A DNA stretch of 64,000 nucleotides from Phoebastria nigripes (lineage: Eukaryota > Chordata > Aves > Procellariiformes > Diomedeidae): the NCBI GenBank assembly GCA_035582835.1, contig JAYKAV010000112.1, positions 4,171,461 to 4,235,460 of the forward strand. The letters are read 5' to 3'. Below, one piece after another: positions 1 through 15,400 of the stretch. The notes under the pieces are model-generated. The model was not told where the DNA came from and searched no databases. It worked only from the letters and a program-made list of their open reading frames with translations. Every line of letters begins with the position of its first letter. Positions within the stretch are counted from its first letter, which is position 1. Both the position numbers and the translations under genes were made by a program.

Positions 1-3000
1 TCCTAGTTAAAAACATATAGAGCGTAACAAGAATGATGAAAATCTAACCTTCTAATAAGAATTAAGCCAGTATCTTGTGCGGCCAAAGATCACAGACCTG
101 CCTTCTCCTAATCCACTGCAACGCAGAAAAGAAAACAGTGTATAAATAGAAAGCCTGATGTAATTCAGAAAAAGCTGCTACTAAAAAGTCAGCATTTTAA
201 AAAAGCAAACAGAGACATATCTCAGCTGAGGCAATTATTTTGTAGGTTGAGAGGAGAGAAATACTGCTGNAATTGAAGATTTGTCTTCACAGGGGTTCTC
301 AGGAAAGTCAAGGCAAATCAACTGAGGGAATGAAGTCAGTTCCCAGTCAGATGAACATCTATTGTGGCAGCTTATCCTTCCTCCAAGAGGAAAAGGGATC
401 AACTGTACTGATGTAAGATCACTTGAGAGCAGACCAAGCATGTTCACGTAGGGGTTTAACATGCTTTAAGGTTTGCAGACTGACTTCACGCATTTAGTGC
501 CTCCCCTGCTCTGACGTTGCCTTTACCCACGCCACATGGTCACTGATAACGAAGGCTGACTTAATGGGCACCATCTCTGACCTCTCACTAATAGCACCTT
601 CTCTCTTATTTACACGTGGGGCGCGGGGAAGGGGAGGTTATATGAAGTGCACTGGCAATTTCTAATAGCTAACTGTCTTTAATAATGAAGTGTAAGATAA
701 CAAATCAAGTCTGAGTCATAACTAATTAAAAGAAATGGGAATTGAAANAGAATGTAATTAGTCAAAATTTCTGAACAGTGCCTTTATTATAAAGTCAATA
801 ATTAAAATGGAGAAATCAGTGTTTTATAACATAATCAAGCCCATACACAAGCAACTTCTGGCCTTTCTTCAAGTGTTTTGAATATCTCTGCTTTNGGAAA
901 ACCTGGATTACTATAAATGCTGGGGTTTTTTTTCCAAAGAAAAAACTGATGAGATGGACTTCGTTATCTTTGCTGGGACATTGTCAGGAAAAGTTGACCA
1001 CAGTATGTTGTTACTGCCTTTGTAATTAGGCCACTCTCTTTGCAACAGCAGGGAAGAGGCATGATCAATTAAAACTGAAATAATGCTGGCTGCATTATTT
1101 TGTTGAAGTCAGAAATACATGTACTTGTATGGCACGTACAGTTGTAATGAATCTGAGTTCTTAAGTGCTAGGATATATACATGCAAAGCAGGTATGTGCC
1201 TTTTAAAAAGGGGCCTGTAGGTGTTAAATTAAGCAGACTTCACAAGAATCTTAGTTTATAAGCGAAATATATTGACTCACTCTAATATTTTCCCTGTGAN
1301 GTATACCTTCTTGTAAGCGTGGGCTGGCTCTTTCTAGGCTTGTTCAATATGGATCCCCCAAAAGGGGTTTTCTTATGTGCAACAATTGACTAAGAGCAAC
1401 GATATTGCTTTTCTGACCAAATAATCACCCTGGTCTAATTCTTTCTGCTCCAGCACAACATATTTTGACACAAAAAAACATAGAAAAGCCTGGTATTTTC
1501 CTCAATGTGTGCAATGCTGGCCCAGATTAGAGCTTTTTGATTACTTTCAGCCAACATCCACCAGGTAATTTTACTCCGGCTCACTCAGTGGGAAGCAGCA
1601 CATCAGCCCCAGCTCTGCCCAGCCAGCCAGGCACTCTGCCTTGCTGGTGCAGCTGGGAACCAGCTGGGTATGGAGCACTGCATTTACACTCTTCTTCTCC
1701 TCCTCCTCCTCTTGCCCCTAAAAAAAAAGATTGAGATATGACTGCCTTTTCCAAAAGAAGAAGGGGATGATCCAAAGGTATTGCATCCAGTGGAAACCCA
1801 CCACCACAAACAGTCAGATATACATGACACAGTCATATGTTCTTTATTACTCCTCATAGAAAGTAATAATATTTTAAGTCAGCGTCCCAGACACAGAGCG
1901 CAAAGGGGAAATGCACTCATCCTCAATTTGGGACTGTCGGATAAGCGACGACTCCATTAAGCCATGCCTGTGATCTGACACTATCTGAAAGGCAAGGCTG
2001 CTGCCTGGGGAGCCTGCCTGGTGCTTGCTCCTGCTGCTCTTGTGCAAAAGGCTTCAATTAGTACTGACCTCAGCATGGGAATATTTCTCCCTGGGCGGGA
2101 AAGGAAATATCACAGACTTAAAGCCCTTCTCTCTCCGAGACTGGGGTGAAACTGTGCCATGCCGGCTTCACCTCCCCGAGACCCGCTTGGGTGAAGGGTG
2201 CACATCAAGGAGCAGCACGGTAGCACAAACTAAAACAAAGATGCTGATTTCTTGAATATTTGCAATGCACGGGGACTACACCAACTTGGTGCTATCGGTA
2301 GCAGTCCCCAGCACATGTGTGTGCACAAACATGCTCCCCTCCACAGGCTCGCTAGCTACCTTGAGGCAATGCCGCTCCATACACACACACAGAGGCACAA
2401 ACTCACGCGTACGCAGCTGCGCATTATGCACAACGGGGAGAAAAAAATACAGAAAACTGGGAGTTACAGGAGACTGAAAGATATACTCAGTGTCCACAGG
2501 AATCCTGAAAGCCAAAAGAAATGGCAAGGAAAAAAAAAGGGGGGGGNAATATCTGAAAAATGGCTGTATTCAAATATTCCCTACGCAAACGAGTTTTTTA
2601 CTAAAACTATTACATTATCTTCTGAAGAGCTAACACTTCAAAAACATAGACCTGAGTGCTACTGTAGTGATAAAGAAGCTACTGAAACACAACATTCAGG
2701 CTACCCTAGTCCAGTGGAGTTACGATTACCTTTATTCCTGCTTCACTCAGAAAAAAAACCCCAACAGATTCTTGCACACAGTTGGAGGCCACTTTAAAAT
2801 AGATATATGTGCCCATCTTAAAACCATTAACAAACCTCTTTATACCATAGGATTCTGGCTAGCATGGAAAACTGGGCAAGCACTGTGGACTCAAATGATT
2901 AATAATGCATGAATTCCTCTGAATCAAAGGTAAAGCAAGCAAAAATGACAAGCAGAAGGAGAAAGCATCTTAAAAAAATTACCAGAGAGCTAGTTTTGGA

Positions 3001-5099
3001 TCTAAAGGCAACACCAAGCCTGCCAACTTCTCAAAGAGGCTGCCAAGAAGCCAGATGCCATAACTGGAAGGATATTATCCAGAGTTTTACATCTGAGTCT
3101 CATGAGTGCCTTTGAAAAAGGACAAAAAAATGGATGCTGGCAAGAGCTCAACTGTTTAATTTCTATCCCCACCCTAAATATTTATTTAAAAGTTAAATTG
3201 AAACCATTGCAAAAATTGAAGACAGGATGTGTAAATACAATGTTAAGTATTTACAATGACCCACAAAGGCGAGCTAGCCCTACCAGAGTACTGGAAAACT
3301 CTCTGGGAACATGAATTAAAGACCCGAGGTCATCCCAAACTCCCTGTTCNAGCTGGGCTTCAGAGAGCACACAAGAGTCCCCGAGGAAGGACTTGTGACG
3401 ACTGAGTTTATAGAAGTGGTGCCTGCCTCTGCAGCCGGGGTGGGCACAGGAGGACTCTACGCAGCTCCTCTCCCACCAAGTACAGCAGGCACACGGCTCA
3501 TCCCCATCACACGATGGGTTACACCTGCCACATTGTGGGCCCTACATGTGCCCCAGTGCAAGAAAGCTCAGCCCATTATAGGAGCTGGCACATGGCTGTC
3601 ACNCAAGAATCGTGCCTTTGTTTTGGCTATGCTGGAGGCATGTTTGATCATATCATGGAGGAGATGCTGACCACCCTTGAGACAGAAGCCAGCTGTAGAC
3701 CATCAGAACGGTTTAGATGGTCTACAGCCTTCTCCATTCTCATACCTGAAGAATTCAATGCACCAAGGTAGGTAAACAGCCTGCAAGTAACAAGCTGCAA
3801 AAAAAAGGAGCTGAAGAGTCTCTAATCAGCAGACGGACCAAAGGTTGACTACCTCCGCTCTGCAGCAATGTCCCGCAAAGTGCAAGGTAGCACTGACAAA
3901 TTGGATCCAGCCCCTCTANTAAGAACGAAAGTGACCATAATATTTGGATTTTTAGGGTGAGTGAAAGAACATCTACAGAGGTCTCTGTTGAACCTGCAAG
4001 CCTGAACTCTGATTTTACTTCATGTAGCCGCCATTTCGTGAACACATAAGCACACACATTTAAAATACTTGAATAATTCCATTTAAATCACTGGAACTCC
4101 TCCTGTGCATCAAGTTAAACACTTGCACAGGGTCCTCTTAAGTCACAGTCTTGCACTGTTTATGCAGAAAAAATTTTACAACCAGATTGATTTGTATATC
4201 CTGCCATCGCTTGGCACTGAGCGTTTGTATCCCTTGACGTTAACTGGCATCTGTCAAGCACTCTCCTATAAAAAAGTTATTCAGTTGCACACGTTTGTAA
4301 TATGCAACTGCATATATTACTTGGGTAAAGGAAAGGCAGTTATTTTGATTTCTGCCATAAAATACAGCATAAGTGTAAACTATGAACTGCAGAACACAAA
4401 AAAATGTAATGACTTTTTCAAATACTGGCCAAGTAAGCAGTATTTTACAAGACAAGAAACAAATGTTCAGGTCAAAACTGCAAATGGAAGTGACCAAGCC
4501 TGCACTGGACTTGAAGGAGCACAAGATCCCATCCCCCCGCCAAGACTGTGACAGGTTAACGTCTCATCTTATTAAACACACCTGCTCTGTCTCTCCTTCT
4601 GGACTTTCTAGAGGCTCATTAGGATTCGTTAGGGCTTTTGTGGTTTATTTTTTAATAAAACACCAGGTAACATGCAAAAAAATAAATGAAATACTGAATT
4701 AACCTAAATCCCCCTTTTAGCTAGTTCAAGTCTTGTTTATAATGTGCATGCAGCACTTTGCATTTTCCATGAGGCTCCTCAATTAGTTCATAGACAAGTT
4801 AACCTTCTATCTCCCAGCAAATATAATTCATGCTCATTTTATACAACACAGCATTCTGCTGGCTATTATCCATCATTTACAAGTGTTATTTGTCTATAAA
4901 AATGACACTAAAAAGTTGAAAAATGATTCTGCTCTGCCTGCTTCTGGATGTGTTTTAACAAATGGTACCAATGCAAAAGGCTCTAAGTCATGTAAGAAGC
5001 AATTAGTCAAAGAAGCCATAAATATTTTTTAAAAAGGATATAAATGATTGCTTGCCAGATAGTAAAAGCTCTAAAGGTTGCTACATAATAAAAGACTGA

Positions 5100-5205
5100 A
5101 CCTACACATACATATCTGAGTAACTTTACCCCTGTGTGCATCCCACTAGGATGAAGAAGGTTACTCAAGCAAGTAACATTAGCCAGGTGAGTAAGCGTTT
5201 GTCCT
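5100..5205. repeat. Old palindromic interspersed repeat (MITE-like)
   Basis: The left half (ctgagtaactttacccctgtgtg) and right half (ggttactcaagcaagtaac, ggtgagtaagcgtttg) are degenerate reverse complements around a centre at about 5,150. This layout matches a widespread amniote palindromic repeat carrying gagtaactttactcac motifs. It is non-coding and too diverged to assign to a family by eye. Confidence 0.5.
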
Positions 5206-8200
5206 AAAATAGTTAAAATAGTATTCTTCATTATTTATCGTTAATGAAGTTAATCAAATTCAGCGCTACTTACTCATGCATGCATTAAATAGAAACCTGA
5301 ACATGACATGCATATTTATGGAACAGAGATTGAAAGATCATTATCTGTGGGGAAGAAAATCCAGCAAAGAAAAGGATGCGTAAAATGTGTCTGTTATCTT
5401 ATTAGAACATAAACTGTTTTGCTTAAAACATAAATATTTATTTTAATTAATTCAATTAACCTAAATAATAGCTTCCACACATGACAACTATAGCTAATGT
5501 ATGAATTTCGTGGTTTCTGATGAAGATGTAGGCCACAGCCATGGCTACCATCAACCAACTGGTCTAATTCCATGGAAGTCAATGGAGTTCTACCAATTTA
5601 TAACAGTGTGCGTCTGGCCTGTAGCTCCCCACTAACTGCATCTCTTACATTGAACGAAATATAATATACTGCATGCCACCAGAAACCTAAAAGAACAAAA
5701 AATAAATTGTTCTATTTACTTTTCAGTTAACAAATAAGGTGAGCATTCCCCACTTTCATCTTAAAATTCTGAAATTGCAACTAAGGGGGTTTTTTATTTT
5801 TAAATTTAGATACCTGTATACAGGTTTAGAGGCCAGACAGATGGGTTTGGCAATCCCAGAGAGAGAAAGAAGGATGAAAAAACTTTGAAAGTGCAACTAT
5901 TAAATATTCATGCCACTGGCATTCTGTACCTTCAGTGAAGTTCTTGCTCTGTATGTGGAATGAAACCTATAGTTAAGCACATGACTCCACTAGCTATCAG
6001 TTTTGAAAGANTTCATTATAATGTGAGGGGGAAAAGACTCTCGAGGTTGCTAAATATACAGCAAAATATATTGAGAAAATAGGGAAAGAAGACATATTTC
6101 TGCATGTTCCTTGGCCTTTAAAAAATGACAGATCAATTTTGTTTTAAAAATATCTTACTGTTCAAACACCTGAAGAAAAACCAGTGCATTACCTTCAATC
6201 ATATTTTCAAGTTCTAAGGTGATTTTATTAACTCCTTTTTATTGCCCAGTTTAAATATTCTAATTGGCACACAGCACACTTGCAGTCACTAGATATCCAT
6301 TAGACTTTAATGGGCTTGAAACGGTCTACAGTATTATGGGGCTGGCAGACCTACCGCAGTCCCATTTACAATGACGCAAGGTAAGTGGGGCATAAAAACA
6401 CAATGGTTAATGCCACTGCAAGAATAAAAAAAAAACCTTCCTCCAGTTCCTCCAGCGTGTATCTTTACGGATGGTTTTGCACAGGCACGGGCCAGTCTCC
6501 ACAAGTGCAGATGACCAAAATGAGGTCTACAAGAGNGGGTAGGTAGCAGGACGGGAGAGGAGCAGGTCTGTAGAGCAACGCAGCTGCTGCCCAGTGTGTG
6601 TGCGGGGGCTTGCTTCCACTCCACGAGCTGTATGCCCACCGTGACTGCTTCCTATATGGAGCACTTACCCAACACATACTGTAACTGTCCTCACGGCGGT
6701 AAGCATGAGCCTTTGCGCGCACCCCCCACCGAGGTAACCCGCTTTCCCTGTGCTCTGAGTCACGGCACGCCATGCAGGGAAAAAAGGGAAAGCGACGCAC
6801 TCTCCACAAGAAGGGTTTGTCTCCTCCTTCCGCATCCCCCCAAAATCACGGATACAGAGCATTTATGTGCCTGATACAAGAAGCAATTATATATTTGGGC
6901 CGAATATGTTGCGAAGCTTCTTCAGGAAGGTGGTTCTTTTCCATAAAAACTGTCCCTGCAATGCCGCCAAGGCCATTTGGATCCTATTTGGGGATCCAAA
7001 TTCTGGCCATTTCAGGAGAACAAGAAGTTCATCACTGTGAGAATCGTGAAAGGAAGACTGAGATAGTCTGATAGGCCTGTTCAAGGAAGAAGTAAGGGCT
7101 GGGCAGCCGTGTTTCTGTGAATGAGAAAGCCCTTCCCACTGACACACTGTAGCTGTGTAAATGCCAGCCTGAGAAGAAAAAAAACCAAAACCCATCCGCA
7201 TTCCACATGATGGTTTTTAATTTAATTCATTTCCATGCGAGAGGTTTAAAACATCCCATGTTTTATGATATGTAGGAAATATTAATAAAAGCCTACAGAA
7301 ATCTGGAGATCTTTCTGCTGCTACATAAATAATTCCCCTGCCTCCACTCCCGGGGAAGTGCAAAGGCCACGTGAAGATTCATCCCCTCTTTCCCTCTCCC
7401 CCTCCCCAGCTTTTCAGGGCACTTCAACGTGCAGGAATAATCATGTTCTTCAGCAGACTCCTTTACTGAGTCAAAATAACTGATTCCACACATTTTATCG
7501 CAGAATCCTCCTTTTATCCCCTAATTACGAAGCGGTGCCTGTCGAAATTAAAATGGCGTGCTTGTAAATATTTTCAGGCACAAAGGAAGAAGCAAAGCCA
7601 GCTGAGCAATTTGGTAAGACGGGAGGGAAAAAGTATCCCAGACCTTCTGTATTCTTTAGTTACAAGTGATGAGACCGATTTTATTTGGGTGGTTTTACAC
7701 AATAAATTTTAAAGAGTAGTTGCTTAAGTACATCTAAAGGTTAAACCTTCAAGCAGCTAATCTGTATGTAAGAACAAGTAACTGTCAAATACTTAACCTT
7801 TTACAGATTAAAACTGTCTGCCTAACAGATGTGAAATCATCATTGTTGTAATTGTTATAAGTAGATATCTGAGCATTTTCTGGAGATATAGATCATTTTT
7901 TTTTGAGCAGTAATTTTATGCCCCAGGTCACTTGCGTGTTCATGGCTGTGATAAAACCACTGCTTTCCATGAGAAGTTATATGCCAGGACTTTATAACTG
8001 CTGTACTGGTTTCCAGCACCAAAGTTATTGGTTGTAATGGGCAATTTTAAATTATTATAAAATGAACTTGTAGGGTGACTGGAAATGTTTTATTGTTCAG
8101 TTGCTGTAAGTGGTTGTATAAGTGAATTTTCACAATAGCATGGCCAGGGCATAGGAGGAGAAACCACTTCAATTTCTGATAAGCTGTAAATGTTACTATA

Positions 8201-9431
8201 AAAGATTGCTCTTTGACAACATTTGATAGAAATACACTCAGTTATTAGAATATGTCTAAAATGCCATTACGTTTATCAGTTATAAGTATTAAGGATATAA
8301 GAGAAAAATGTTTCTACTACGNCAAGTGAGCATGGAAACAGTATTTTTTTCCCATATGCTACCGATATATAGCAGGGCAAACCAGCTTGAAACCCTTCAG
8401 ATACCACTAAGCAGATACATGTTCCTACATGGGTCTACGTTTAGGCCAGCNTCCTGCAACTAGACCAGGCATTTTCCTCTTCAATCACAGTGAAATGTCA
8501 TCATTAGACTATCCAGCAGCCAAGTCAGCTTATAAATCCAGTATGTTACATTCAGTCATGCGGGGTTTGCGGGTATAGATTTTGGCTTGGCCCTCGTCAT
8601 GCTGCTGAATATGCACTGGGAAAGTGGACCTGTCTCGGACTGAGGTCCAGGCTTCACCCTCCTTTCCCCTTCAACTTTTTGTAGTTTTATATCANTTTAG
8701 CTGTAGATACCAGAGGTCAGGATTCTTCTGGTGCGAGATGCTGCACCGGGTCCAGCGCAGGCACAGCGACTGCCCTTCACGGACTGCAGCTACCTCCCCC
8801 ACCGCCTTTCCTGAAAGACCTCATTTACTCCAGCAGGAAATTTCCTGCAAGTATGTGTTTTGGGCTCCGCGCCAGATACTCAACCTGCACTTTTTTCCCA
8901 TCTACCAAGTAAATACGGTTTTGAAACAAGAAAGATTTTTTTTTTTTTAATTTCTTTTTAACCCAGGTCTGTTGCGCAGATTGATATGTATTGCACGATC
9001 AGCAGGGCTTCCTAGGGAAGCAAAGTGTCAGACAGTGGTGTCTCCCCATCATCTACTCCCTCTTCCCCGGCTGTTACTTTGAACCTGCTAATCAATTTCA
9101 ACCGAATCTGACAGAGGTTTCAAAAAAGTCCTACTGAAAACCAGCAGCTGTTTACGCAATGCTCATAACTCGGTCCTCTATCCACGCCAGCTGATGGCAG
9201 CCAGCCCTCCATCAGCACGTGAGCACCGTTCAGTTCAGGCACAGCTCTGAAACCGCCCCAGCCGCTGGTGTTTTCTCCCCAGGTCAACGAAGAGAAGCGC
9301 AAGGGAGATGCAATCACTGGCAAAGAGCAAGCCCGGTGGGGCTGCTGGGTTACAAGACACAAAACTATGGTCTAGTTTTGGTAATTCCACTGCTCAGGGA
9401 AGCTTTTTTCCCCTACCTAGATGACATATTT

Positions 9432-9450
9432 AAAAAAAAAAAAAAAAAAA
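9432..9450. repeat. (A)19 homopolymer
   Basis: Nineteen A bases preceded by catattt. This is a simple repeat in intronic DNA with no retrocopy features upstream. Confidence 0.95.
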
Positions 9451-12400
9451 GTAGTAATAAAACTGAGTTCTAACAATTGTCAGTTAGATCCTATAAGTAT
9501 TCAAAGCCCAATCACTAAAGACGGAAAAATGAGGTTTTGAAGAGCAACAAAAATGCCAACGACAAGCGCACACTCTCCTGCAAAGTACTCTGCAAATGAC
9601 CCCTCGCACCTCGACTCGTCTGAAAGGGAGATGCAAAAGTTGGTGCATTGCCACCACCCGTATGAGAGGTCATTTCTAGGACACAATGAAGCAATACGCA
9701 CTGACCTGCACTCTGCATCAATGCAGTTTCCGTACAAGTTTATTTGTGAGCTGAACTTGAGCAGAGAATGCCAGCTGTGCCATATTGTAAAGTGGATTTG
9801 TCATGTGGATTTATCCATACTTTGTCCATTAAGTCACCCTTGGGAACGAGCACTAGTTAGAACTCTCTGATAGATGTGAAGGGTTTTTATACAGATGGGG
9901 GGAAAAAAAAGGAATGCAGCGATTCCAAGAGATTGGAGGAAAAAGAGAGAGGTATTATTAGCACATCGAAAGGCATCTGAAATATAAATTATTTGAAAGC
10001 ACATCACTTTATATATCCTGTTAATTACATGGTTAATATTATGGAATCTGACAACTCCCCATAGACACCAGGACTATTGATGAGTTCCATTTTATGTTAG
10101 AAATTTCTCTCTTCTTGTGCAGAATTACCTCTTTAACCTCTTTCAGTCCAATAAATTCACATTAAAATGTGACCAGGAGTGACAACCTTGGGAGAGGACT
10201 AACCTCTCCCTCTATCATGTCATTTTAGCCTCAGTCTCAAATTGGTAGAGCACTCCCATAGCTATTAGCTCAGCTCTTCTCCTGCCTCCTGAGTAGATGA
10301 AGCAGTATGTCTAATTAATTTACAATCCTTAAGTACAAAGGTAGCTATCCGCAAAAGTACATTAAAATCAACCTACCAATAAGGTAATTGTAAAATCATA
10401 ATTTTCTGGGATGTTTTCACTAAATACCATCTTAGCTTTGTAGCTGAATGTTTTCCAAAGTCTAGCCTTACAGCTACGTGAAAGTCAAATATTTCATACA
10501 TTACAGTATATCTCGCTCCACAGAAAAAAAAATGACAGATACTCTTTAATACAATGAAATGCAATTTAAAGCCAAGTCAATAAGATACTAACCTCTTATC
10601 CTCAAATGAGGGCTACGTTATACATCATGGGTTAGAAGTTAAAAATGAAGAGAATGGTTCTTGCCACTCATAATTCAAAGACTGTTGTCAAAAGCTTTCT
10701 GTTCATAGAAATGCTATTGGTTTTATTCAGCTGGCAAAAACTGTGCAGTATTCTAAGTAGCTCAGACAGATAGCTTTTTTAGCTATACAGTTCAGAGCCA
10801 AATTTTCCTGAACAGCATAAGGACTTGATTTTGCTAATGTATACATGTTGCACTGTACCCGGTTCCAGAAATAACCGGCGTCCGTGAATGCAGGCTGGGG
10901 TCTAGGGAGGATACATGCTAACAGCCAGATTCCCTATTTTGCTTTGTACTCAGAGCGACCAGACACAACCAGCAAAGAAAGATTGCTGCACTAAGAAGCC
11001 CTCTGACAGCACAAAGCTCCAGGAGGAAGCTCTGCTGCTGCCCAGCTCCCTACCTGCTTCTCACTACTGAAAAAATACAGGTGGGAGGCAAGGGGCACAC
11101 TGCAGCACAGCAGCAGCGGGCGAGATTCTCCACTGAGCTCCAGCCACCCTCATGAAACTCTCATTTTTGCCGGGGCCAAATAGCTGAGGGACATGAGGCA
11201 CGACTAACCTTCTGCTGGCAGCCATCCTCTCTTCCCTCTCTTGAGCCTGAGGGAATAGAGATGAGGTGTAACATCTGAAGCCCCCTTCACTCCCCCATTT
11301 TCTCTGGTTGTCAGACGAGTGATGCTTGCCAGCACCCTGAAGGGCGTGGGGAGCCTTTTTTCTTTCTCCTTCCCCTGAATAAACCCCTTTCTGTCATCAT
11401 GCCACTCCTGCGTGGTCAGGGGCAGCAGGAGAGGAGCTGAGCTCATTTGCTGTGAGGAGCTGTCAGCATCTCCCTTAAGGAGGGCAGGTTGCCAGCCTCC
11501 CCGAGGCAGTTATGTGGTGGCCTGGCCTTAAGGAACCCTCATTTCCCACTATCACATTCCGACTCTTTGTCACGCATAGGGAATCCTGTACACAGCATCC
11601 TTCTTTTCCCCTGGCCACACCTGATCAGCACAACCTAGTCCTAGACTTGGTCCTAGCCCTTCGTGGTCGATGGAGCTTATGTAAAAGACTGACAGAGGGA
11701 GCAGAAAGCTGGACCAGCCAGAGACTTCGCTGCGACAGCCCAGAGGTGGTTGCAGAGGAACAGATGAAGCCTTAGGTGTGAAATCTCATACTGTCTGCTC
11801 AGTGTTGTTTGGTGTGAGTGGCCCTGAGGAACAAGCGACTGCAGCAGGAACAGATAGAGATGTTCTTGCCGACAGGAACAGAACAGGACGCTTATTTGTC
11901 CCCATCTTCTTTCTGGAAGGAAATCATCTGCTACTGCTAACGCTGAAATCTGTGCATCATGCTCATGTCTGCACCAGGTTGAGCAGTATGACAGAAGTTG
12001 CCAATTACAGATAAAGGCTATCTTCAAAATTTGGACAGAAGCCGCTAATTTTGACTGCTCTACCATGTAGTGGTACATCTCATTCTTAGAAGAAGTGTCT
12101 AGAATTTGGTACGGGCATTACATTAGCTATATTTTAAATCTATATAAGCAAATTCGGTTAAATAACTGCACATATGTGTGTAATTTTCCACATACCAATG
12201 CCAGCACCCTGCAGACTGTACAGCAGGCTACTCAGTTTACATCCTCATGTATTTTCCTTGCTCACATATAGGCGAGCCCATAGTTACTGATATTCTTTTA
12301 GAAATCTGACCTGCTGTCTACTGGGAATTATTATATGTCTCACCAGAAAATACTGAATAGAGGATAGTTCCTGCATGAGAGCATGAGGACACGCATGCCT

Positions 12401-15400
12401 TTACCCTTATGCGCTGCACATGCCTTTTCCCCAGGCACATACCTGGCAGGTGCAATCCAGACCTTCATTTGTCACTCAGACACCAGTAATGGGCTCTCCA
12501 GAAATACTCTAAATAGATTAGATTAGATGAGAATTATCTTCTGTCTTTTTAGACCATCTTGGCATTAACAACAAAACTGGGTATATTTTCCACGCAAACA
12601 TGCTTTCTTTGAAAAACTAAAAGATAGGACAAATGTTCCTGTCTCTTCTGAAATAACGTTTACCAGTCCTCGCTAGCAAGAAGCAGCTGGCTTCAGTTAA
12701 TCTGGTGGGATAACATTAAACTTAATAAATGTAATGACATTAAGATCTAAACCTTCTTCTAAAAGACTTGGGTACAGGCATGAGCTGCACAGCTGGGTGC
12801 AGAGTTAGGCACCCAGCTCCCGAAATGGATCTCACAGTTCTGCGTCGGGTGCCGAAGCTCCCTGTACCGAGGATGGGGAGAAGCCGGCACCCAACAGGCA
12901 GCTTCTCAATACCCAGAGGTTATGCTGGGAGCCAAACCCTATGCCTGCCAAAGGAAAATGTCAAAGAGAACTTCTGGTTTTTGCTGTGATTAGACTCCAC
13001 CATGAAAGCAGGACTCACAGACTGAGTCTCATCCATGTGTCCTCTTGGGCATTTAGGTCAGACAACAGGGGCACACCTTTGAAAAGAAAACCAAAGGACA
13101 CAGCCAAGCATACTGTTTTGATAACATCCTAGGGGTTAAAACACCAGCATAAGAAAATGGGAAGCCTAGACCCAAGTATATCCCCAGCATGGGGTTTACA
13201 TCCATAGATTCAGTCTCAAGGAACATGCACTACTTATTAGGCCAAAGGCTTTTCTGGGTGACAAGCCCTTCACCACTCTTCCTGGAGCTTGACCCCAGTA
13301 TGGATCTGGGAATGGAGGGATCATGGGACCCGGAGGAGGAAAGTGGCTGAAACATTCAGCTGGAAAAGGGGGAGTCCTGAGTTTCAGCCCTCACCTCCCT
13401 GGGTGCTGTCATCCCAAAGCAGTATAATGTGTGACGTGCAAGGAGTACAGACAGCGTGTGGCCACAGCATTATCTTGGACTTCTCCAGGCCCTTACGTAC
13501 TGGGCTAACGAGCCTGCTAATCCCCAAATTGCCTCTAGGCATGGGCACCAGCAAAGCTGGAGACAATGTCTAAGTGTGCTCCTGCCAGAAAACAAGGGCA
13601 TCTTGGGTGCCTAGTTGGGTTGTGCGGGGTTTCTGGATTGTGGGGTTTGCTATGTTAATTCTGCCTAAACTGTGCACATAAACCACTATGTTGCACCTTG
13701 CTTAAGAGCTGTAAAGACTGAAGTAGGTATCTGCTGTGGTGGCACACAACCTGCTAAATTAATCACCCAGCATAAACTTGCACTGCTTGGTTCAACGAAC
13801 AAAATCAAAATCCAGTCTCCGAATAACTCAGAGGAATTTCTGGCTGATGTGGCAATCATTAGGCATATTAAATGACAGATATAATNAAAGTGATTTTTAG
13901 TCGTTCAGGTAGATAGGCAGCTAGTACGTTAGTACCACATTCAGCTTCCAACCCAGGTCTCCAGGCTGCTAACAAGCATCCTTTGTGGATTACTTGCTGT
14001 ACTTTGACCTTCCAGAGCTGCTTGCTTTTTCTTTACACTGGAGACCTAAGATTCTTCTGTGCTCCCTTAGTCCGTACTCCCCATAAGCAATAAAACTATG
14101 TTTCTTGCCTTAACTGACTTGCCTTAACAGTAATCACACACCTTAGATTACAGACTTCAGGTTTAGATGCATCACTGTATGAAGTACTGTACANTGAGCA
14201 ATCTACTGACTTTCTGTCGTGCTTAGAAAATACAGTCTCACAGATAAGTCTGGTTCCACCTCTCTCCTTTTAAGCCTGTAAGGTGCCCGTGCCCACAAAA
14301 AAAGGTCTATCTGGCCCACATCCTCCGGGAAGCTTTGGGCATGTGTACACAGCACAGCAGGGCAGAGATCCCCAAGCTAACCGAGACCAAAGGGGGCTTC
14401 ACNTATAGCACCATGCAGCCCTATAGGTTTTGGTCAAGGAGAAGCACAGCTGTACTCACATGATGCTCAGCCCGAAGTAGTTAGTCTTGTCTCCTGAAAA
14501 AAACATGGGACAAAGCTGATGAACACAGATGTTGTTCCCTATGAACACAGCTGAACTGCTTACAGACCTACTGATGAGACGTTCAGTGCAACTGGTGCCA
14601 AATATCACACAGCATCACTTGAGGTAAATACAACCCCAGTGTTAATAATAATAATATTTGTCTTTATCGTCACCCAGTGTATTTTTGTAATGTCTTTCAA
14701 TGCATCTGGCCCTTATCAACTGTATGGTAATTGAGTGTTGTCAGTAAAATCATATAAAGTTAATTTTGACACCCTTTCTCTGAAGTGTCTGTTCTGTTCT
14801 GTGTCCTTGGAATGAAATGTTTTGATACCAGCGTTTTTCTTCAGAGAAAATAGTTCCCCAAGCTCCTGTTGCTACCCCTCTAACTGCAATACTGCTGAAT
14901 GTGTTATATCCAGGCTCTAACTCATCCTCTGATTTCTGCTTAACAAGTCCACAGTTATTTTCAAAGATCCTTTTCTATGTCTTGCCATTATTAAGAGAAG
15001 GTCAGTTTCTGTTCACTTGAGTAAAAATATGACTGATGCTAATTTTCTGGTGTTAAAACCATGTATCACACACTAAGAAAAGCATCAGGTGTACTCTTTA
15101 CCTATCAGGAAAAGACTGATATCACATGTACTAAAGACTTGACCCGAACATGTCCCATATTTGGCTGCATTACTTTTGCTTGATTGCTGAGAGCTGAATC
15201 TTTGCAAGTAGATCATATTCATGAATGTGTCATACCTCACTATGTCATTGTGCCAGAGACTCATTAAAGATCTACTCAAAGCTTCCTTCCTAATTTATAT
15301 TTCTTCTATGAGTTGCTTTGATTTGAGAAATCTCTTTTGCAAAAGGAAAGCCGTCCATTGTTTGGACTCTAAAAGGAAATGTAGGTGTTTAATTGGTGGA

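Noticed and set aside
2380..2395. CA-rich tract as a microsatellite
   Set aside because: Only about six dinucleotide units (cacacacaca), too short to be notable.
2252..2797. 181-codon plus-strand open frame
   Set aside because: No similarity to known proteins, includes an N, low-complexity lysine-rich stretch, and no splice or promoter context.
4105..4551. 148-codon plus-strand open frame
   Set aside because: Codon use and residue pattern look random. No recognisable motif and surrounding DNA is AT-rich.
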